NCBI GenBank assembly: GCA_947598205.1
Contig: CANQFB010000001.1
Span: forward strand, 142,132-206,131
DNA: 64,000 nt
Direction of reading: 5' to 3'
Source: an uncultured Clostridia bacterium
GTDB taxonomy: Bacteria > Bacillota > Clostridia > Christensenellales > Borkfalkiaceae
Position numbers and translations under genes: made by a program. Position 1 is the stretch's first letter, and each line of letters starts with the position of its first letter. Below the pieces are notes generated by a model. It was not told where the DNA came from. It saw nothing but the letters and a program-made list of their open reading frames with translations, and did not search any database. Positions 15,501-24,144 of this stretch are shown here, piece after piece.

Positions 15501-16343
15501 ATGAAAAAAGCGATCATTCTCATAAACGCCTATACCCACTTTGAGGCCGAACTCAACCAACCGAGGAGGATCGGGGAGGAGCTTTCAAAGCTCGGCGTAG
15601 AGGCCGAAATCTTGAGGAACAGCCCTTCTGCCATCGAGGCGGAAGGGGACTTTTGCGTATTTCTCGATAAAGATAAATATGCCGCCCGCGCGCTCGAAAA
15701 GAGGATGCGCCTTTTCAACTGCGCCGAGGCCGTCGAGACATGCGACGATAAGATGCTCACCTATCTTGCCCTCAAGGGATTGCCGCAACCTGATACGGTC
15801 TCTTCTCTCCTCTGTTACACGCCGGGTGCGGCCGTTGAAGAAAAGTTTCTTGCCGAAGTGGAAGGGCGGCTCGGCTACCCCGTCGTCGTAAAGGAGAATT
15901 TCGGCTCATTGGGGAAGCAGGTCTATCTCGCGCGGAACAGGGCAGAGCTCGCATCTCTCGCGGAGAGGCTTCGCCCCGTGCCGCACCTCTATCAGAAGTT
16001 TATCGCCGAGAGCGGCGGAAGAGATGTGCGCGCCATCTGCGTGGGGGGCGAAGTCGTCGCCTGCATGAAGCGGACAAACGAAGGGGACTTCCGCTCCAAC
16101 CTTTCTGCGGGAGGCAGGGGGGAGAGACGGGAGGCGGACGGGGAACTTTGCCGCCTCGCAAGAGAGGTCTGCGCCCGCTTAAAGCTCGACTACTGCGGCA
16201 TCGACCTCCTTCTCTCGAAGGAGGGGTATCTCGTCTGCGAGGTCAACTCCAACGCCTTCTTTGGCGGGATCGAGCAGGTCACGGGCATTAACGTCGCCGC
16301 AACATACGCCGACCACATTTTCACCGAAATGTACAAAAAATAG
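15501..16343 (+). CDS. RimK-like ATP-grasp ligase
   Basis: 280 residues with the ATP-grasp fold: an N-terminal preATP region (KKAIILINAYTHFEAELN), the nucleotide loop PVVVKENFGSLGKQVYL near 130-146, and metal ligands in YLVCEVNSNAFFGGIEQ. The group adds amino acids, often glutamate, to a carboxylate on a protein or cofactor; the substrate is unknown. The ATG at 15501 (another in frame at 15492) has no Shine-Dalgarno and lies directly behind the hom terminator, so how it is expressed is unclear. Confidence 0.82.
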   Translation: MKKAIILINAYTHFEAELNQPRRIGEELSKLGVEAEILRNSPSAIEAEGDFCVFLDKDKYAARALEKRMRLFNCAEAVETCDDKMLTYLALKGLPQPDTVSSLLCYTPGAAVEEKFLAEVEGRLGYPVVVKENFGSLGKQVYLARNRAELASLAERLRPVPHLYQKFIAESGGRDVRAICVGGEVVACMKRTNEGDFRSNLSAGGRGERREADGELCRLAREVCARLKLDYCGIDLLLSKEGYLVCEVNSNAFFGGIEQVTGINVAATYADHIFTEMYKK

Positions 16344-16372
16344 GGCAGTATCTCCCATTTTTTCGCCAAAAA

Positions 16373-16401
16373 CAAAGTACTATGCCTCACATAGTACTTT
16401 G
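16373..16401. repeat. Perfect inverted repeat carrying the AGTACTATG motif, copy 1
   Basis: Arms CAAAGTACTATG and CATAGTACTTTG around CCTCA. The 20-base core at 16376-16395 recurs at 20490, 38901 and 48279 with 15 of 20 positions invariant. Confidence 0.8.
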
Positions 16402-16410
16402 GGAAAGTCC

Positions 16411-16447
16411 AAAAAACGCTCCCAAACTACGGAAGCGTTCCTTTTTT
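16411..16447 (+). terminator. Terminator after the ATP-grasp gene
   Basis: Stem AACGCTCCC/GGAAGCGTT with one mismatch, followed by CCTTTTTTG. Confidence 0.7.
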
Positions 16448-16450
16448 GTA

Positions 16451-16480
16451 AACGAAAACCACGCGATAGTCGCGTGGTTC
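16451..16480 (-). terminator. Possible minus-strand terminator
   Basis: Perfect 9-bp stem AACCACGCG/CGCGTGGTT; on the minus strand TTCGTTTAC follows. It may end leuS transcripts that read through the repeat block. Confidence 0.4.
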
Positions 16481-16534
16481 AAAAAAGGCTATGCCGATGA
16501 ACAGAAAAAGAAATGTAGAGCAATGAAAGGGAAG

Positions 16535-16969
16535 AATGTCCCTTGGCTGCCCCTTGAGGGGGAGCTGTCGAGGCGAAGCCGAGACTGAGGGGGTGTCATT
16601 CCATTCGTCATGTTGCCTCGCGCGCATTTTGATTGCACGAAGCGCGGCACGAGCTCTGCGCGAAGTAACGAAGTCGAAACATCACCGCAATATAAGCGAC
16701 ACCCCTTCCGTCACTTGTATTGCTCGTGACACCCTTCTCACGCGGGTAGTGCCCCGCGTTCGGTCAGCGTTTGCGCGGGCGTATGCGCAAACGCCAAGAA
16801 AATTTTGCGCCAAAGATTATCAATCTTTGGCCAGATATGCAAAATTTTTCCTCAAGGGGTGGGCAAGGATAAAGACCCGTCCGGGGCGGGTCGCAAGTAA
16901 CAATCGCGCCGATTGGCAGGTCGTCACATGTGCGCGTGGCGCACGGACTAGTAATCAAGGGCTGTGCCC
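16535..16969. repeat. Non-coding repeat mosaic between convergent genes
   Basis: Inverted copies of the dispersed repeats come first: GACTGAGGGGGTGTCATTCC at about 16583-16602, then the CCTTCCGTCACTT...GTGACACCCTTCT part. Two designs follow: a hairpin GCGTTTGCGC/GCGCAAACGC (16767-16794) and a nested pair in which AAAATTTTGC/GCAAAATTTT (16799-16848) encloses GCCAAAGATT/AATCTTTGGC. The rest (16850-16969) has GC-rich dyads but no recognisable gene. A 163-codon open frame here lacks any ribosome site and runs through the repeats. Confidence 0.7.
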
Positions 16970-17000
16970 GAAAATGAAATACCCCGCGTTTTACGCGGGG
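16970..17000 (-). terminator. Terminator after leuS
   Basis: Stem CCCCGCG/CGCGGGG (16982-17000), followed on the minus strand by TATTTCATTTT. Confidence 0.75.
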
Positions 17001-17013
17001 ATAATTGTTTGTT

Positions 17014-19446
17014 TTAGCCGACGATGAGGTTGACGAGGCGGCCGGGGACGACGATGCACTTCTTCACCGTCTTTCCCGCCGTCTTTTCCTGCACTTCGGG
17101 GAGGGAGAGGGCGCGCGCCTCGATCTCTTCGTTGCCTGCACTGCTCGCGATCATCGCCTTACATACGATCTTGCTGTTGACCTGCACCGCATACTCCTTC
17201 TCGTCGAGGACGAGCGCGGCGGGATCTTCCTTCGGATAGCGTTCTTCAAAGACGGAATATTTTCCGCCGAGGAGATGCCACAACTCTTCGGCAAAGTGAG
17301 GTGCGCAGGGGGCCATGAGGAGAATAAGGTCGCGCACGGTATCCTTGAGAAGGGCGATGTTTTTCTTCTCCAAGCCGTCATATTTATAGATGGCGTTGAC
17401 GAGCTCCATGAGGCGGGCGATGGCCGTGTTGAAGGAGAACGCCTCGAGATCCTTATTCATGCGGGAGATCGCAAAGTTTCTCGCATAATTGAGGGCCTTT
17501 TCCTCCTGCCCGAAGGGCTCTTCCCCGCGGGGAAGTTTATAGTCGCGGACCTTCAGGGCGATCTTCTCCACGCGGTCCATGAACCGCGCAATGGCCTTGA
17601 TGCCGTCGTCGCTCCACGGACCGCCTTCCGTATAGGAGAAGCCGAACATGAGGTAGAGTCGGAAGGCGTCGGCACCGTATTCCTTCACATATTCATCGGG
17701 GGAGACGACATTGCCGTGCGATTTGGACATGCGGTTGCCGTCGGGCCCTAAAATGACCCCTTGGTGCACGAGCCGCTTAAAGGGTTCATCGAAGTCGAGG
17801 TATCCCATATCGCGGAGGGCCTTGGTGAAGAAGCGGGCATAGAGGAGGTGCATGCAGGCATGTTCCGCCCCGCCCACATAGGTATCGACGGGAAGAAGCC
17901 TGTCCACCGCCTCGCGGTCGAAGGGGAGCTTCTCGTTGTGCGCATCTGCATAGCGGAGATAGTACCAGCTCGAGCAGACGAAGGTATCGAGCGTATCGGG
18001 ATCGCGCTTTGCCGCTCCGCCGCAGACGGGGCAGACGGTATTCATGAACTTTTCGTGTTTGGCGAGGGGGGATTTCCCGTCGGGGCGGAACTCCACGTCA
18101 TAGGGAAGGCGGACGGGGAGATCTTTCTCGGGAACGGGCACCGCGCCGCATTTTTCACAATGGATGACGGGAATGGGCGCCCCCCAATAGCGCTGGCGGG
18201 AGACGAGCCAATCGCGCAGACGGTAGTTGACCTTCTTGCCGCCCTTGCCGAGTTTGGAGACCTTCGCCGCGATCGCGTCGCGCGCCTCTTCGCCGAAGAG
18301 ACCGTCGAATTCGACGGAACCGCTCACGATGCCGTCCTCTGTGAAAGGGAGCTCTGTCTCGCCTCCCTTCTTCTCGATGACCTTTTCGATGGGAAGATGA
18401 TATTTCGTCGCGAAGGCAAAGTCGCGCTCGTCGTGTGCGGGGACGGCCATCACCGCGCCCGTGCCGTAGGAGGCGAGCACATAGTCGGCAAGGTAGATGG
18501 GAACGCGCTTTCCGTTCAGAGGATTGACCGCATATGAACCCGTAAATACGCCCGTCTTCTCGCGGGTGGAGGAGAGGCGTTCGATCTCGTTTGCCTTGGA
18601 AGCATAGTCGATATACGCCCTTACGGCCTCCTCCTGTTCGGGCGTCGTGAGTTTGAGGGCAAGGGAATGCTCGGGCGCAAGCACGATATAGGTGACGCCG
18701 AAGACGGTATCGCAACGCGTCGTGAATACTTTGATCTTATCGCCGCTCTCCGCGTCGAATTCGATCTCGCAACCCGTCGATTTCCCGATCCAATTACGTT
18801 GCATGTTCTTGGTCTTCTCGGGCCAATCGAGCTTATCGAGCCCCGTCAAAAGCTCTTCGGCATATTCCGTGATCTTGAAGAACCACTGCGTGAGATTTTT
18901 GCGAACGACCTCGGAGCCGCACCGCTCGCACCTGTTTTCGACGACCTGCTCGTTCGCAAGCACCGTCTGACAGGAGGGGCACCAGTTTACGGGGGCTTCC
19001 TTCCTGTATGCGAGGCCCTTCTTATAGAGCTGGAGGAACATCCACTGCGTCCACTTGTAGTAGTCCTCTCCGCACGTCTTCACCTCGGCCGACCAATCGA
19101 ACATGGCGCCCATGGCCTGAAGCTGGCCCTCCATGGTGGCGATGTTTTTCTCGGTGGAATCTTTGGGATGGACGCCCGTCTTGATGGCGTAATTCTCGGC
19201 GGGAAGGCCGAACGCGTCGAACCCCATGGGCTGGAAGACGTTATAGCCCTGCATGCGCTTGAAGCGCGCATACGAATCGGTAGGGCCGTAGTTATACCAA
19301 TGCCCGATATGGAGTTTTGCGCCCGAGGGATAGGAGAACATCTCGAGGACGTAGAGCTTGGGGGCGTCCGATCTCTTGTCAAATTCGTTGAGATGGGTCT
19401 TTGCCCACTGATCTTGCCACTTTTTTTCTATTTTGTTCATATCCAT
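17014..19446 (-). CDS. leuS: Leucyl-tRNA synthetase
   Basis: 810 residues, the usual bacterial length. Class I signatures are [16 protein letters not shown] near residue 48 and RMSKS in [11 protein letters not shown]. Between them lie a zinc-ribbon-like region (CPSCQ...CERCGSE) and the CP1 editing domain. It charges tRNA-Leu in the cytosol. The ATG at 19446 (or 19440, two codons on) fits the canonical start MNKIEKKWQ; the longer upstream frame crosses the promoter. The -10 box ends 11 bases before the ATG, so the message would be nearly leaderless. Confidence 0.95.
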   Translation of the reverse strand: MDMNKIEKKWQDQWAKTHLNEFDKRSDAPKLYVLEMFSYPSGAKLHIGHWYNYGPTDSYARFKRMQGYNVFQPMGFDAFGLPAENYAIKTGVHPKDSTEKNIATMEGQLQAMGAMFDWSAEVKTCGEDYYKWTQWMFLQLYKKGLAYRKEAPVNWCPSCQTVLANEQVVENRCERCGSEVVRKNLTQWFFKITEYAEELLTGLDKLDWPEKTKNMQRNWIGKSTGCEIEFDAESGDKIKVFTTRCDTVFGVTYIVLAPEHSLALKLTTPEQEEAVRAYIDYASKANEIERLSSTREKTGVFTGSYAVNPLNGKRVPIYLADYVLASYGTGAVMAVPAHDERDFAFATKYHLPIEKVIEKKGGETELPFTEDGIVSGSVEFDGLFGEEARDAIAAKVSKLGKGGKKVNYRLRDWLVSRQRYWGAPIPVIHCEKCGAVPVPEKDLPVRLPYDVEFRPDGKSPLAKHEKFMNTVCPVCGGAAKRDPDTLDTFVCSSWYYLRYADAHNEKLPFDREAVDRLLPVDTYVGGAEHACMHLLYARFFTKALRDMGYLDFDEPFKRLVHQGVILGPDGNRMSKSHGNVVSPDEYVKEYGADAFRLYLMFGFSYTEGGPWSDDGIKAIARFMDRVEKIALKVRDYKLPRGEEPFGQEEKALNYARNFAISRMNKDLEAFSFNTAIARLMELVNAIYKYDGLEKKNIALLKDTVRDLILLMAPCAPHFAEELWHLLGGKYSVFEERYPKEDPAALVLDEKEYAVQVNSKIVCKAMIASSAGNEEIEARALSLPEVQEKTAGKTVKKCIVVPGRLVNLIVG

Positions 19447-19456
19447 AACGGGATAT

Positions 19457-19485
19457 ATTTTACTCTTGGAGGAAAATAAAGTCAA
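19457..19485 (-). promoter_or_regulatory. Promoter of leuS
   Basis: Minus strand TTGACT (19485-19480), 17-base spacer, TAAAAT (19462-19457). The expected start point lies about four bases before ATG 19446. No ribosome site fits in between. Confidence 0.7.
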
Positions 19486-19541
19486 GTAAACGCACACCAT
19501 CTTCCATAAATAAATTGTGCGGCAACGCATACAATAAGGGT

Positions 19542-20228
19542 GTGGAAGAAGTCGTCGTATCGGATGGGAGCGCAAGGAGCTCCTATATCACATATCTCTA
19601 TAATGCGGTTTTGGGGGAGATCGTCTCTTCGGGCGGAAGCGGGGAACTCGTCTTCGGCGAAGAGCGCACGGCCTTCCGCATGCGTATCCAAAAGGACCTT
19701 GCGATCTCCGTCGTGAAGGACCGCCTTGCGGAGGTGCTCGGCATCGGCTATAAATATGCCTTTCTCAAAGAAAAGCTGCACGCGTGCCTCTCCAAGCGGG
19801 AGACTAAGCTCCTCATCGCCGCCCTCATCGCCGCCGATTACGAGGGTGACAGGGCGTATATCCGCGGCAAGATGGGCGATATAAAGGAGTTCGCCGTCGA
19901 CGGGTTCTACGCCTTCCGCCTCGCCTCCCTGCGCGAAAAATGGACGCGCATCGTCGAATACATCCCCGAGAGTTTTTCTTCGCAGGACCTCAAAAAGTTC
20001 TGCGAATTCCTCGTGGGGGAGAGCAAGAACAAGATCTATCTGAAGGGGCATGCCGTATTCGGGGAGAACTTTGCGCCCCTTCGGCGAAGCCGCCTTACGG
20101 GGGAGGAAGACGTGGAGACGGAGATCATGCTCTCCGATGCGGGGTTCATCTACTGCCTCGGCGAGGTGGAGGATGAGCTGGGAGATTTTCTGCAAAAATA
20201 TTATGCCGAACGCGCGATATTTTCTTGA
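19542..20228 (+). CDS. ytxC: YtxC-like protein (putative sporulation-associated)
   Basis: 228 residues from GTG 19542; a TTG at 19515 would add nine. The protein looks soluble and helical, with the C-terminal pattern ([20 protein letters not shown], then [20 protein letters not shown]) of the YtxC family. The assignment rests on that pattern and on position: in Bacillus, ytxC lies directly upstream of thrS, as here. The molecular function of YtxC is unknown. The start is uncertain because neither candidate has a clear ribosome site. A TACAAT lies seven bases before the GTG. Confidence 0.65.
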   Translation: MEEVVVSDGSARSSYITYLYNAVLGEIVSSGGSGELVFGEERTAFRMRIQKDLAISVVKDRLAEVLGIGYKYAFLKEKLHACLSKRETKLLIAALIAADYEGDRAYIRGKMGDIKEFAVDGFYAFRLASLREKWTRIVEYIPESFSSQDLKKFCEFLVGESKNKIYLKGHAVFGENFAPLRRSRLTGEEDVETEIMLSDAGFIYCLGEVEDELGDFLQKYYAERAIFS

Positions 20229-20253
20229 CAAACGGCGGAAATCTTTTTATAAT
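20225..20253 (+). promoter_or_regulatory. Promoter of the thrS T-box transcript
   Basis: TTGACA, 17-base spacer, TATAAT; it overlaps the last codons of the ytxC-like gene. Confidence 0.85.
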
Positions 20254-20258
20254 GAAAC

Positions 20259-20472
20259 GCGATAAAGACAAGTAGCGCCGCGATCGGCTTTTCAGAGAGG
20301 GGGCTCATGGCTGAAAGGTCCCCAGGCTCCGCGGAGGGCGAAACCGCTTTACCGTTTCCTTATAAAACTTCAAAAGAGGGGTCCTGCTTTGCGCAGGGCA
20401 ATTAAGGTGGAACCGCGCGAACATCGCGTCCTTAAATCTCCCGAGAGGGGAAATTTAAGGCGCGTTTTTTGT
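20259..20472 (+). promoter_or_regulatory. T-box riboswitch for threonyl-tRNA
   Basis: The T-box core AAGGTGGAACCGCG is at 20404-20417. It is followed by a terminator with CCTTAAAT/ATTTAAGG arms and GCGCGTTTTTTG (about 20427-20470). Upstream, stem I has the usual AGTAGCG and CAGAGAG elements. The likely specifier is ACC (threonine) at 20343-20345 in GCGAAACCGC. Uncharged tRNA-Thr would pair with specifier and T-box and prevent termination, switching on thrS. Confidence 0.92.
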
Positions 20473-20486
20473 TTTTACGCGAAAAA

Positions 20487-20510
20487 CATAGTACTATGCC
20501 ACACATAATG
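20487..20510. repeat. AGTACTATG motif, copy 2
   Basis: The 20-base core lies at 20490-20509 between the T-box terminator and the thrS ribosome site. It includes the perfect palindrome CATAGTACTATG (20487-20498). Confidence 0.7.
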
Positions 20511-20521
20511 GAGGGAATATT

Positions 20522-22429
20522 ATGCAAATTACCTTAAAAAACGGCGATCAACTCACTTTGGAAGAGGGGGCTACGGCCCTCGCCGCCGCACAGGCGATCT
20601 CCGAAGGGCTCGCCCGCTCCGCCGCTTGCGCCCGCGTCAACGGCGTCCTCGTCGATCTTTCAACGCCCCTTCGCGAAGGCGATGCGCTCGAGATCGTCAC
20701 CATCAAAGAAAAGGAGGGGCTCGAGGTCTACCGCCACACCTGCGCCCATGTGCTCGCGCAAGCCTTAAAGACGGTATATCCCACCTGCAAACTTGCGATC
20801 GGGCCCGTCATCGATAACGGCTTCTATTACGACGTCGATTTCAAGACGCCCATCACGATCGACGATTTTGCCAAGATCGAGGCGGAGATGAAGAAGATCA
20901 TCAAGAGCAACCTGCCCATCGAGCGGTTCACCCTTCCCCGCAAGGAGGCGATCGCCCTCATGGAGGGATACAGCGAGAACTATAAGGTCCAGCTCATCGA
21001 AGATCTCCCCGAGGATACGACGCTTTCCTTCTATAAACAGGGCGCGTTCACCGATCTCTGCCGCGGCCCGCACCTCCCTTCGACGGGAAGGATCAAGGCC
21101 TTCAAACTCGTCTCCATCGCAGGGGCTTATTGGCGCGGGGATGAGAAGAACAAGATGCTCACCCGTATCTATGGTACCGCCTTTGCCAAAAAAGAGGAGA
21201 TGGACGAATATTTCGCCATGCTGGAAGAGGCGAAGAAGCGCGACCATATCAAGCTCGGCAAGGAACTCAAGCTCTTTGCCCTTCTTCCCGAGGGGAGAGG
21301 CTTCCCGTTCTTCCTGCCGAACGGCATGACGCTCAAAAATATTCTCGTGGACTATTGGCGGAATATCCATAGGAGAGAGGGCTATGTCGAGGTCCAGACC
21401 CCGATGATCATGACCCGTACCCTTTGGGAGAATTCGGGCCATTGGGAACATTATAAAGACAATATGTATACGACCAAGATCGACGGGGAGGATTGCGCCA
21501 TCAAGCCCATGAACTGCCCCGGCGGCATGCTCGTCTATAAACTTTCGCCCAAGAGCTACAAAGATCTTCCCATCCGCATGGGAGAACTCGGGCTCGTCCA
21601 CCGCCACGAGAAGAGCGGCCAGCTCCACGGGCTCATGCGCGTGAGATGCTTCACGCAGGACGATGCGCATATCTTCATGCTACCCGAACAGATCGAAGAG
21701 GAGATCAAGGGCGTCGTGAGGATCATCGACGAGGTCTATTCCCTCTTCGGCTTCAAATATCATGTCGAACTCTCCACCCGTCCCGAAGACAGTATGGGCT
21801 CGGACGAAGATTGGGAAAATGCGACGAACGCCTTGAAGAAGGCGCTTGAAGATCTTCATCTTCCCTACGAGATCAACGAGGGCGACGGCGCATTCTACGG
21901 CCCCAAGATCGACTTCCACCTCGTGGATGCCATCGGCAGGACATGGCAGTGCGGCACCATCCAGCTCGATTTCCAGATGCCCCAACGCTTCGACCTCGAA
22001 TACGTGGGGGAGGACGGCGAAAAGCACCGCCCGATCATGATCCACCGCGTGGTATTCGGCTCGATCGAACGGTTCATCGGCATCCTTATCGAACACTATG
22101 CGGGCAAGTTCCCCGTCTGGCTCTCGCCCGTACAGGTGAAAGTGCTTCCCATCACCGACCGCGCCGCCGAGTATGCCCAAAAGCTCACCGACGAGATGAA
22201 CGCCATGGGCATCCGCGCCGAGGCCGACCTCCGCAAAGAAAAGCTCGGCAGAAAGATCCTCGACGCCGAGAACGAGAAAGTGCCCTATAAGCTCGTCATC
22301 GGCGATAAGGAGATGGAGGAAGGCACCGTCTCGGTTCGCCGCCGCGGCGAAGGGGACATCGGCGCAATGAAAAACGAGGAATTTTTTGCCCTCGTTAAGA
22401 AGGAAAACGACGAAAAGACGGTATTTTAA
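20522..22429 (+). CDS. thrS: Threonyl-tRNA synthetase
   Basis: 635 residues with the full domain set: an N-terminal TGS domain (1-60), the editing domain with HTCAHVLAQALK (about 73-84), the class II core with the zinc ligands in MNCPGGM, HRHEKSGQLHGLMR and MIHRVVFGSIERF, and a C-terminal anticodon-binding domain. It charges tRNA-Thr. Ribosome site GGAGGG before ATG 20522. It is controlled by the T-box upstream. A dispersed repeat begins within a few bases of the stop. Confidence 0.96.
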   Translation: MQITLKNGDQLTLEEGATALAAAQAISEGLARSAACARVNGVLVDLSTPLREGDALEIVTIKEKEGLEVYRHTCAHVLAQALKTVYPTCKLAIGPVIDNGFYYDVDFKTPITIDDFAKIEAEMKKIIKSNLPIERFTLPRKEAIALMEGYSENYKVQLIEDLPEDTTLSFYKQGAFTDLCRGPHLPSTGRIKAFKLVSIAGAYWRGDEKNKMLTRIYGTAFAKKEEMDEYFAMLEEAKKRDHIKLGKELKLFALLPEGRGFPFFLPNGMTLKNILVDYWRNIHRREGYVEVQTPMIMTRTLWENSGHWEHYKDNMYTTKIDGEDCAIKPMNCPGGMLVYKLSPKSYKDLPIRMGELGLVHRHEKSGQLHGLMRVRCFTQDDAHIFMLPEQIEEEIKGVVRIIDEVYSLFGFKYHVELSTRPEDSMGSDEDWENATNALKKALEDLHLPYEINEGDGAFYGPKIDFHLVDAIGRTWQCGTIQLDFQMPQRFDLEYVGEDGEKHRPIMIHRVVFGSIERFIGILIEHYAGKFPVWLSPVQVKVLPITDRAAEYAQKLTDEMNAMGIRAEADLRKEKLGRKILDAENEKVPYKLVIGDKEMEEGTVSVRRRGEGDIGAMKNEEFFALVKKENDEKTVF

Positions 22430-22430
22430 G

Positions 22431-22640
22431 GCTTCGCAGATCTTCCCATTTTTGGGGGAAGGTGTCGCCTTCGGCGACGGATGAGAGAGTGGCAGGAAGC
22501 GTCATTCTGAGCCGAAAAAATAATCATGAAAACGCGGAAGGCACTTCCCGAAGGATTCCCTCGTACGAAGTCCGACCCCTCGCTGTCCCTGAAAGGGAAA
22601 GTACCCGCGTAGCGGGGGAAAGGGTTCGGTGTCGATTTAT
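22431..22640. repeat. Dispersed repeats at the 3' end of thrS
   Basis: The block begins right after the stop with GGCTTCGCAGATCTTCCC and GGGGGAAGGTGTCGCCTTCG, then GCGTCATTCTGAGCCG, GAAGGATTCCCTCGTACGAA and GTCCG. The last group recurs around 34820-34870 and 49634-49710. A 64-codon frame here is not credible. Confidence 0.7.
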
Positions 22641-22641
22641 T

Positions 22642-22675
22642 GCCCGTGCAAGATGAATTGCACGGGTAATTTCTT
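22642..22675 (+). terminator. Terminator downstream of thrS
   Basis: Stem CCCGTGCAA/TTGCACGGG, then TAATTTCTT. Confidence 0.65.
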
Positions 22676-22687
22676 ACAAAAAAACAG

Positions 22688-22716
22688 TTGCAAATGTCTC
22701 TTTTCTATGGTAGAAT
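22688..22716 (+). promoter_or_regulatory. Promoter of leader copy B
   Basis: TTGCAA, 17-base spacer, TAGAAT; the start point falls at the closing stem of the leader. Confidence 0.75.
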
Positions 22717-22721
22717 AAAAG

Positions 22722-22866
22722 TGCGTCACAATCGAATACTATTCTCGTATCGGCTACAGCGGCATAGTTGTATCCTTCTTTTTCCGATTCGAGAAAGATT
22801 GTGACGCAGACAATATGGGTACTCTACGCGGGCGCTCCTATTGTCGGAGCGTCCTTATTTTTTATC
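22722..22866 (+). ncRNA. Structured, terminator-ended leader RNA, copy B
   Basis: Closing stem TGCGTCACAATC (22722-22733) pairs with GATTGTGACGCA (22797-22808). A second stem CTCGTATCGG/CCGATTCGAG has one mismatch. The loop holds TACAGCGGCATAGTTGTA and CCTTCTTTTT, matching copy A in its core TACAGCGGCAT and TGTATCCTT. GACAATA (22809-22815) is the exact complement of the terminator loop TATTGTC (22839-22845) in CGCTCC/GGAGCG, which ends in CCTTATTTTTTAT. The ribosome site and start of the LRR membrane gene follow at once, so control of that gene is likely. Confidence 0.75.
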
Positions 22867-22881
22867 ACGGAGGAAAGAGAA

Positions 22882-23898
22882 ATGAACAAATGCAGCAAAT
22901 GCGGAACAGAGTTTGAGGGAAAGTTCTGCCCCGAATGCGGGGCGCGGTACACGAATTTGAAGACGTGTCCCTCATGCGGAGAAGTCTCGCCCGACGGGGC
23001 AAAATTTTGCAGGAATTGCGGGTATTCTTTTGAAAACGAGATGCCTAAATGCCCGCCTCGGGCGGAGAGATCGCCGAGAAGGTCGAACAAGAAGGTCTAT
23101 CTCATCCTTTCCAATTTGCCGCCCATAATTTTCCTGATATATTCCTTGCTGATATTCGGGTTTTTGGGAGCTTCTGTTTTCGGCGGGTTTTACGACGGCG
23201 TCCGATACGGCTATCAGATCATCAATTCGACTTCCACCCTGCGGAATCACTTTATCGCGATCATGGCTTTAGCGGTAGGGGGGATCCTGATCGCCATTGG
23301 ATACCTTGTCGCCCATTTTCGCAAAAATAGCGAATCGGAGGATTATTGCACGGTTATGGCCAACATATTGCTGATCGGCCAGATCGTTCTTTCTTCCATC
23401 GTCATCGGCAAGGTAAGGAGCGACATGGGCGGCGAATTCATTTCCCCCGGAGCTTGTCCGATTTTACTTCTCGTCTTTTCGTTGCTGGTTTTCGTTACGA
23501 TCATTGTCATCTACTTTACGGCGGGACATTTTTATTCGGAGAGTGATGCCTGCTATATGGTTTCTCCCGAAGGATACGCATTGTTTGAGAAAGAGATCTC
23601 CAAAATTGCGCCCTTTGCCTTTGAAAGTTGCGGGGAGCTCATGAAGGCGAATGTTCCCGAGGGGATCACGGAGATCGGCGACAACGCATTTTCGAGGTGT
23701 GCGGGCTTGAATTGGATCTCTTTGCCCGCCTCTTTGAGCAGGATAGGGGACTATGCGTTTTATGGTTGCGGCGATTTGCACGATATTGTCTATGCGGGGA
23801 CTTCTTCCGACTGGGATGCGGTCGATAAGGGCTACGGGTGGTGTCTTGCGACACACGGGCTTGTTGTGCACTGTGTCGACAAAAAAATCACCCCGTAA
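22882..23898 (+). CDS. Zinc-ribbon membrane protein with BspA-type leucine-rich repeats
   Basis: 338 residues from ATG 22882 (ribosome site GGAGGAAAG). Two N-terminal zinc ribbons hold four CxxC pairs (CSKCG, CPECG, CPSCG, CRNCG). About four membrane helices follow (roughly 75-100, 120-145, 155-175, 190-215). The C-terminus has about three LRR_5 units (VPEGITEIGDNAFSRCAG, LPASLSRIGDYAFYGCG) ending IVYAGTSSDWDAV, matching the lipoprotein at 7594-9354. The order is unusual: a cytosolic-type metal module, a membrane part and a surface-type repeat in one chain. Function unknown. Confidence 0.85.
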   Translation: MNKCSKCGTEFEGKFCPECGARYTNLKTCPSCGEVSPDGAKFCRNCGYSFENEMPKCPPRAERSPRRSNKKVYLILSNLPPIIFLIYSLLIFGFLGASVFGGFYDGVRYGYQIINSTSTLRNHFIAIMALAVGGILIAIGYLVAHFRKNSESEDYCTVMANILLIGQIVLSSIVIGKVRSDMGGEFISPGACPILLLVFSLLVFVTIIVIYFTAGHFYSESDACYMVSPEGYALFEKEISKIAPFAFESCGELMKANVPEGITEIGDNAFSRCAGLNWISLPASLSRIGDYAFYGCGDLHDIVYAGTSSDWDAVDKGYGWCLATHGLVVHCVDKKITP

Positions 23899-23924
23899 TT
23901 TTCGCAAAACCTCGTCAAAATGAG

Positions 23925-24085
23925 TTGACAAGTCTACTACAGTGTGATATATTGATAGCAAGTAAAGCAGAGGTCAACCCTTCTCCCCGCGATCGCGCAA
24001 CGGCGCGACGGGCCAAAAATTCGGTAAGAACGCTCTAATGGCGCGATTTTCCGACGGGTTGCCTCTCGGCGACCCGTTTTTTTGT
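23925..24085 (+). promoter_or_regulatory. infC operon promoter and L20-type leader
   Basis: Promoter TTGACA-17-TATATT (23925-23953), then a leader of about 130 bases ending in the terminator ACGGGTTGCC/GGCGACCCGT with seven T (24054-24084). Leaders of this form before infC-rpmI-rplT bind ribosomal protein L20 and stop transcription when L20 is in excess. Placement and terminator support this. I did not fold the L20-binding part. Confidence 0.75.
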
Positions 24086-24144
24086 CTGCAAATCTTTGCA
24101 GGGCATCCGAACGGGAAGACGCAAATAAATTTTTTGAGAGGAAT

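Noticed and set aside
16536..17027. 163-codon frame in the repeat mosaic
   Set aside because: Runs through dispersed repeats and hairpins, has no ribosome site and no protein-like composition.
20259..20472. Novel riboswitch in front of thrS
   Set aside because: The T-box core, stem I words and terminator make it a standard T-box.
22462..22656. 64-codon frame after thrS
   Set aside because: Lies wholly in dispersed repeats and a terminator.
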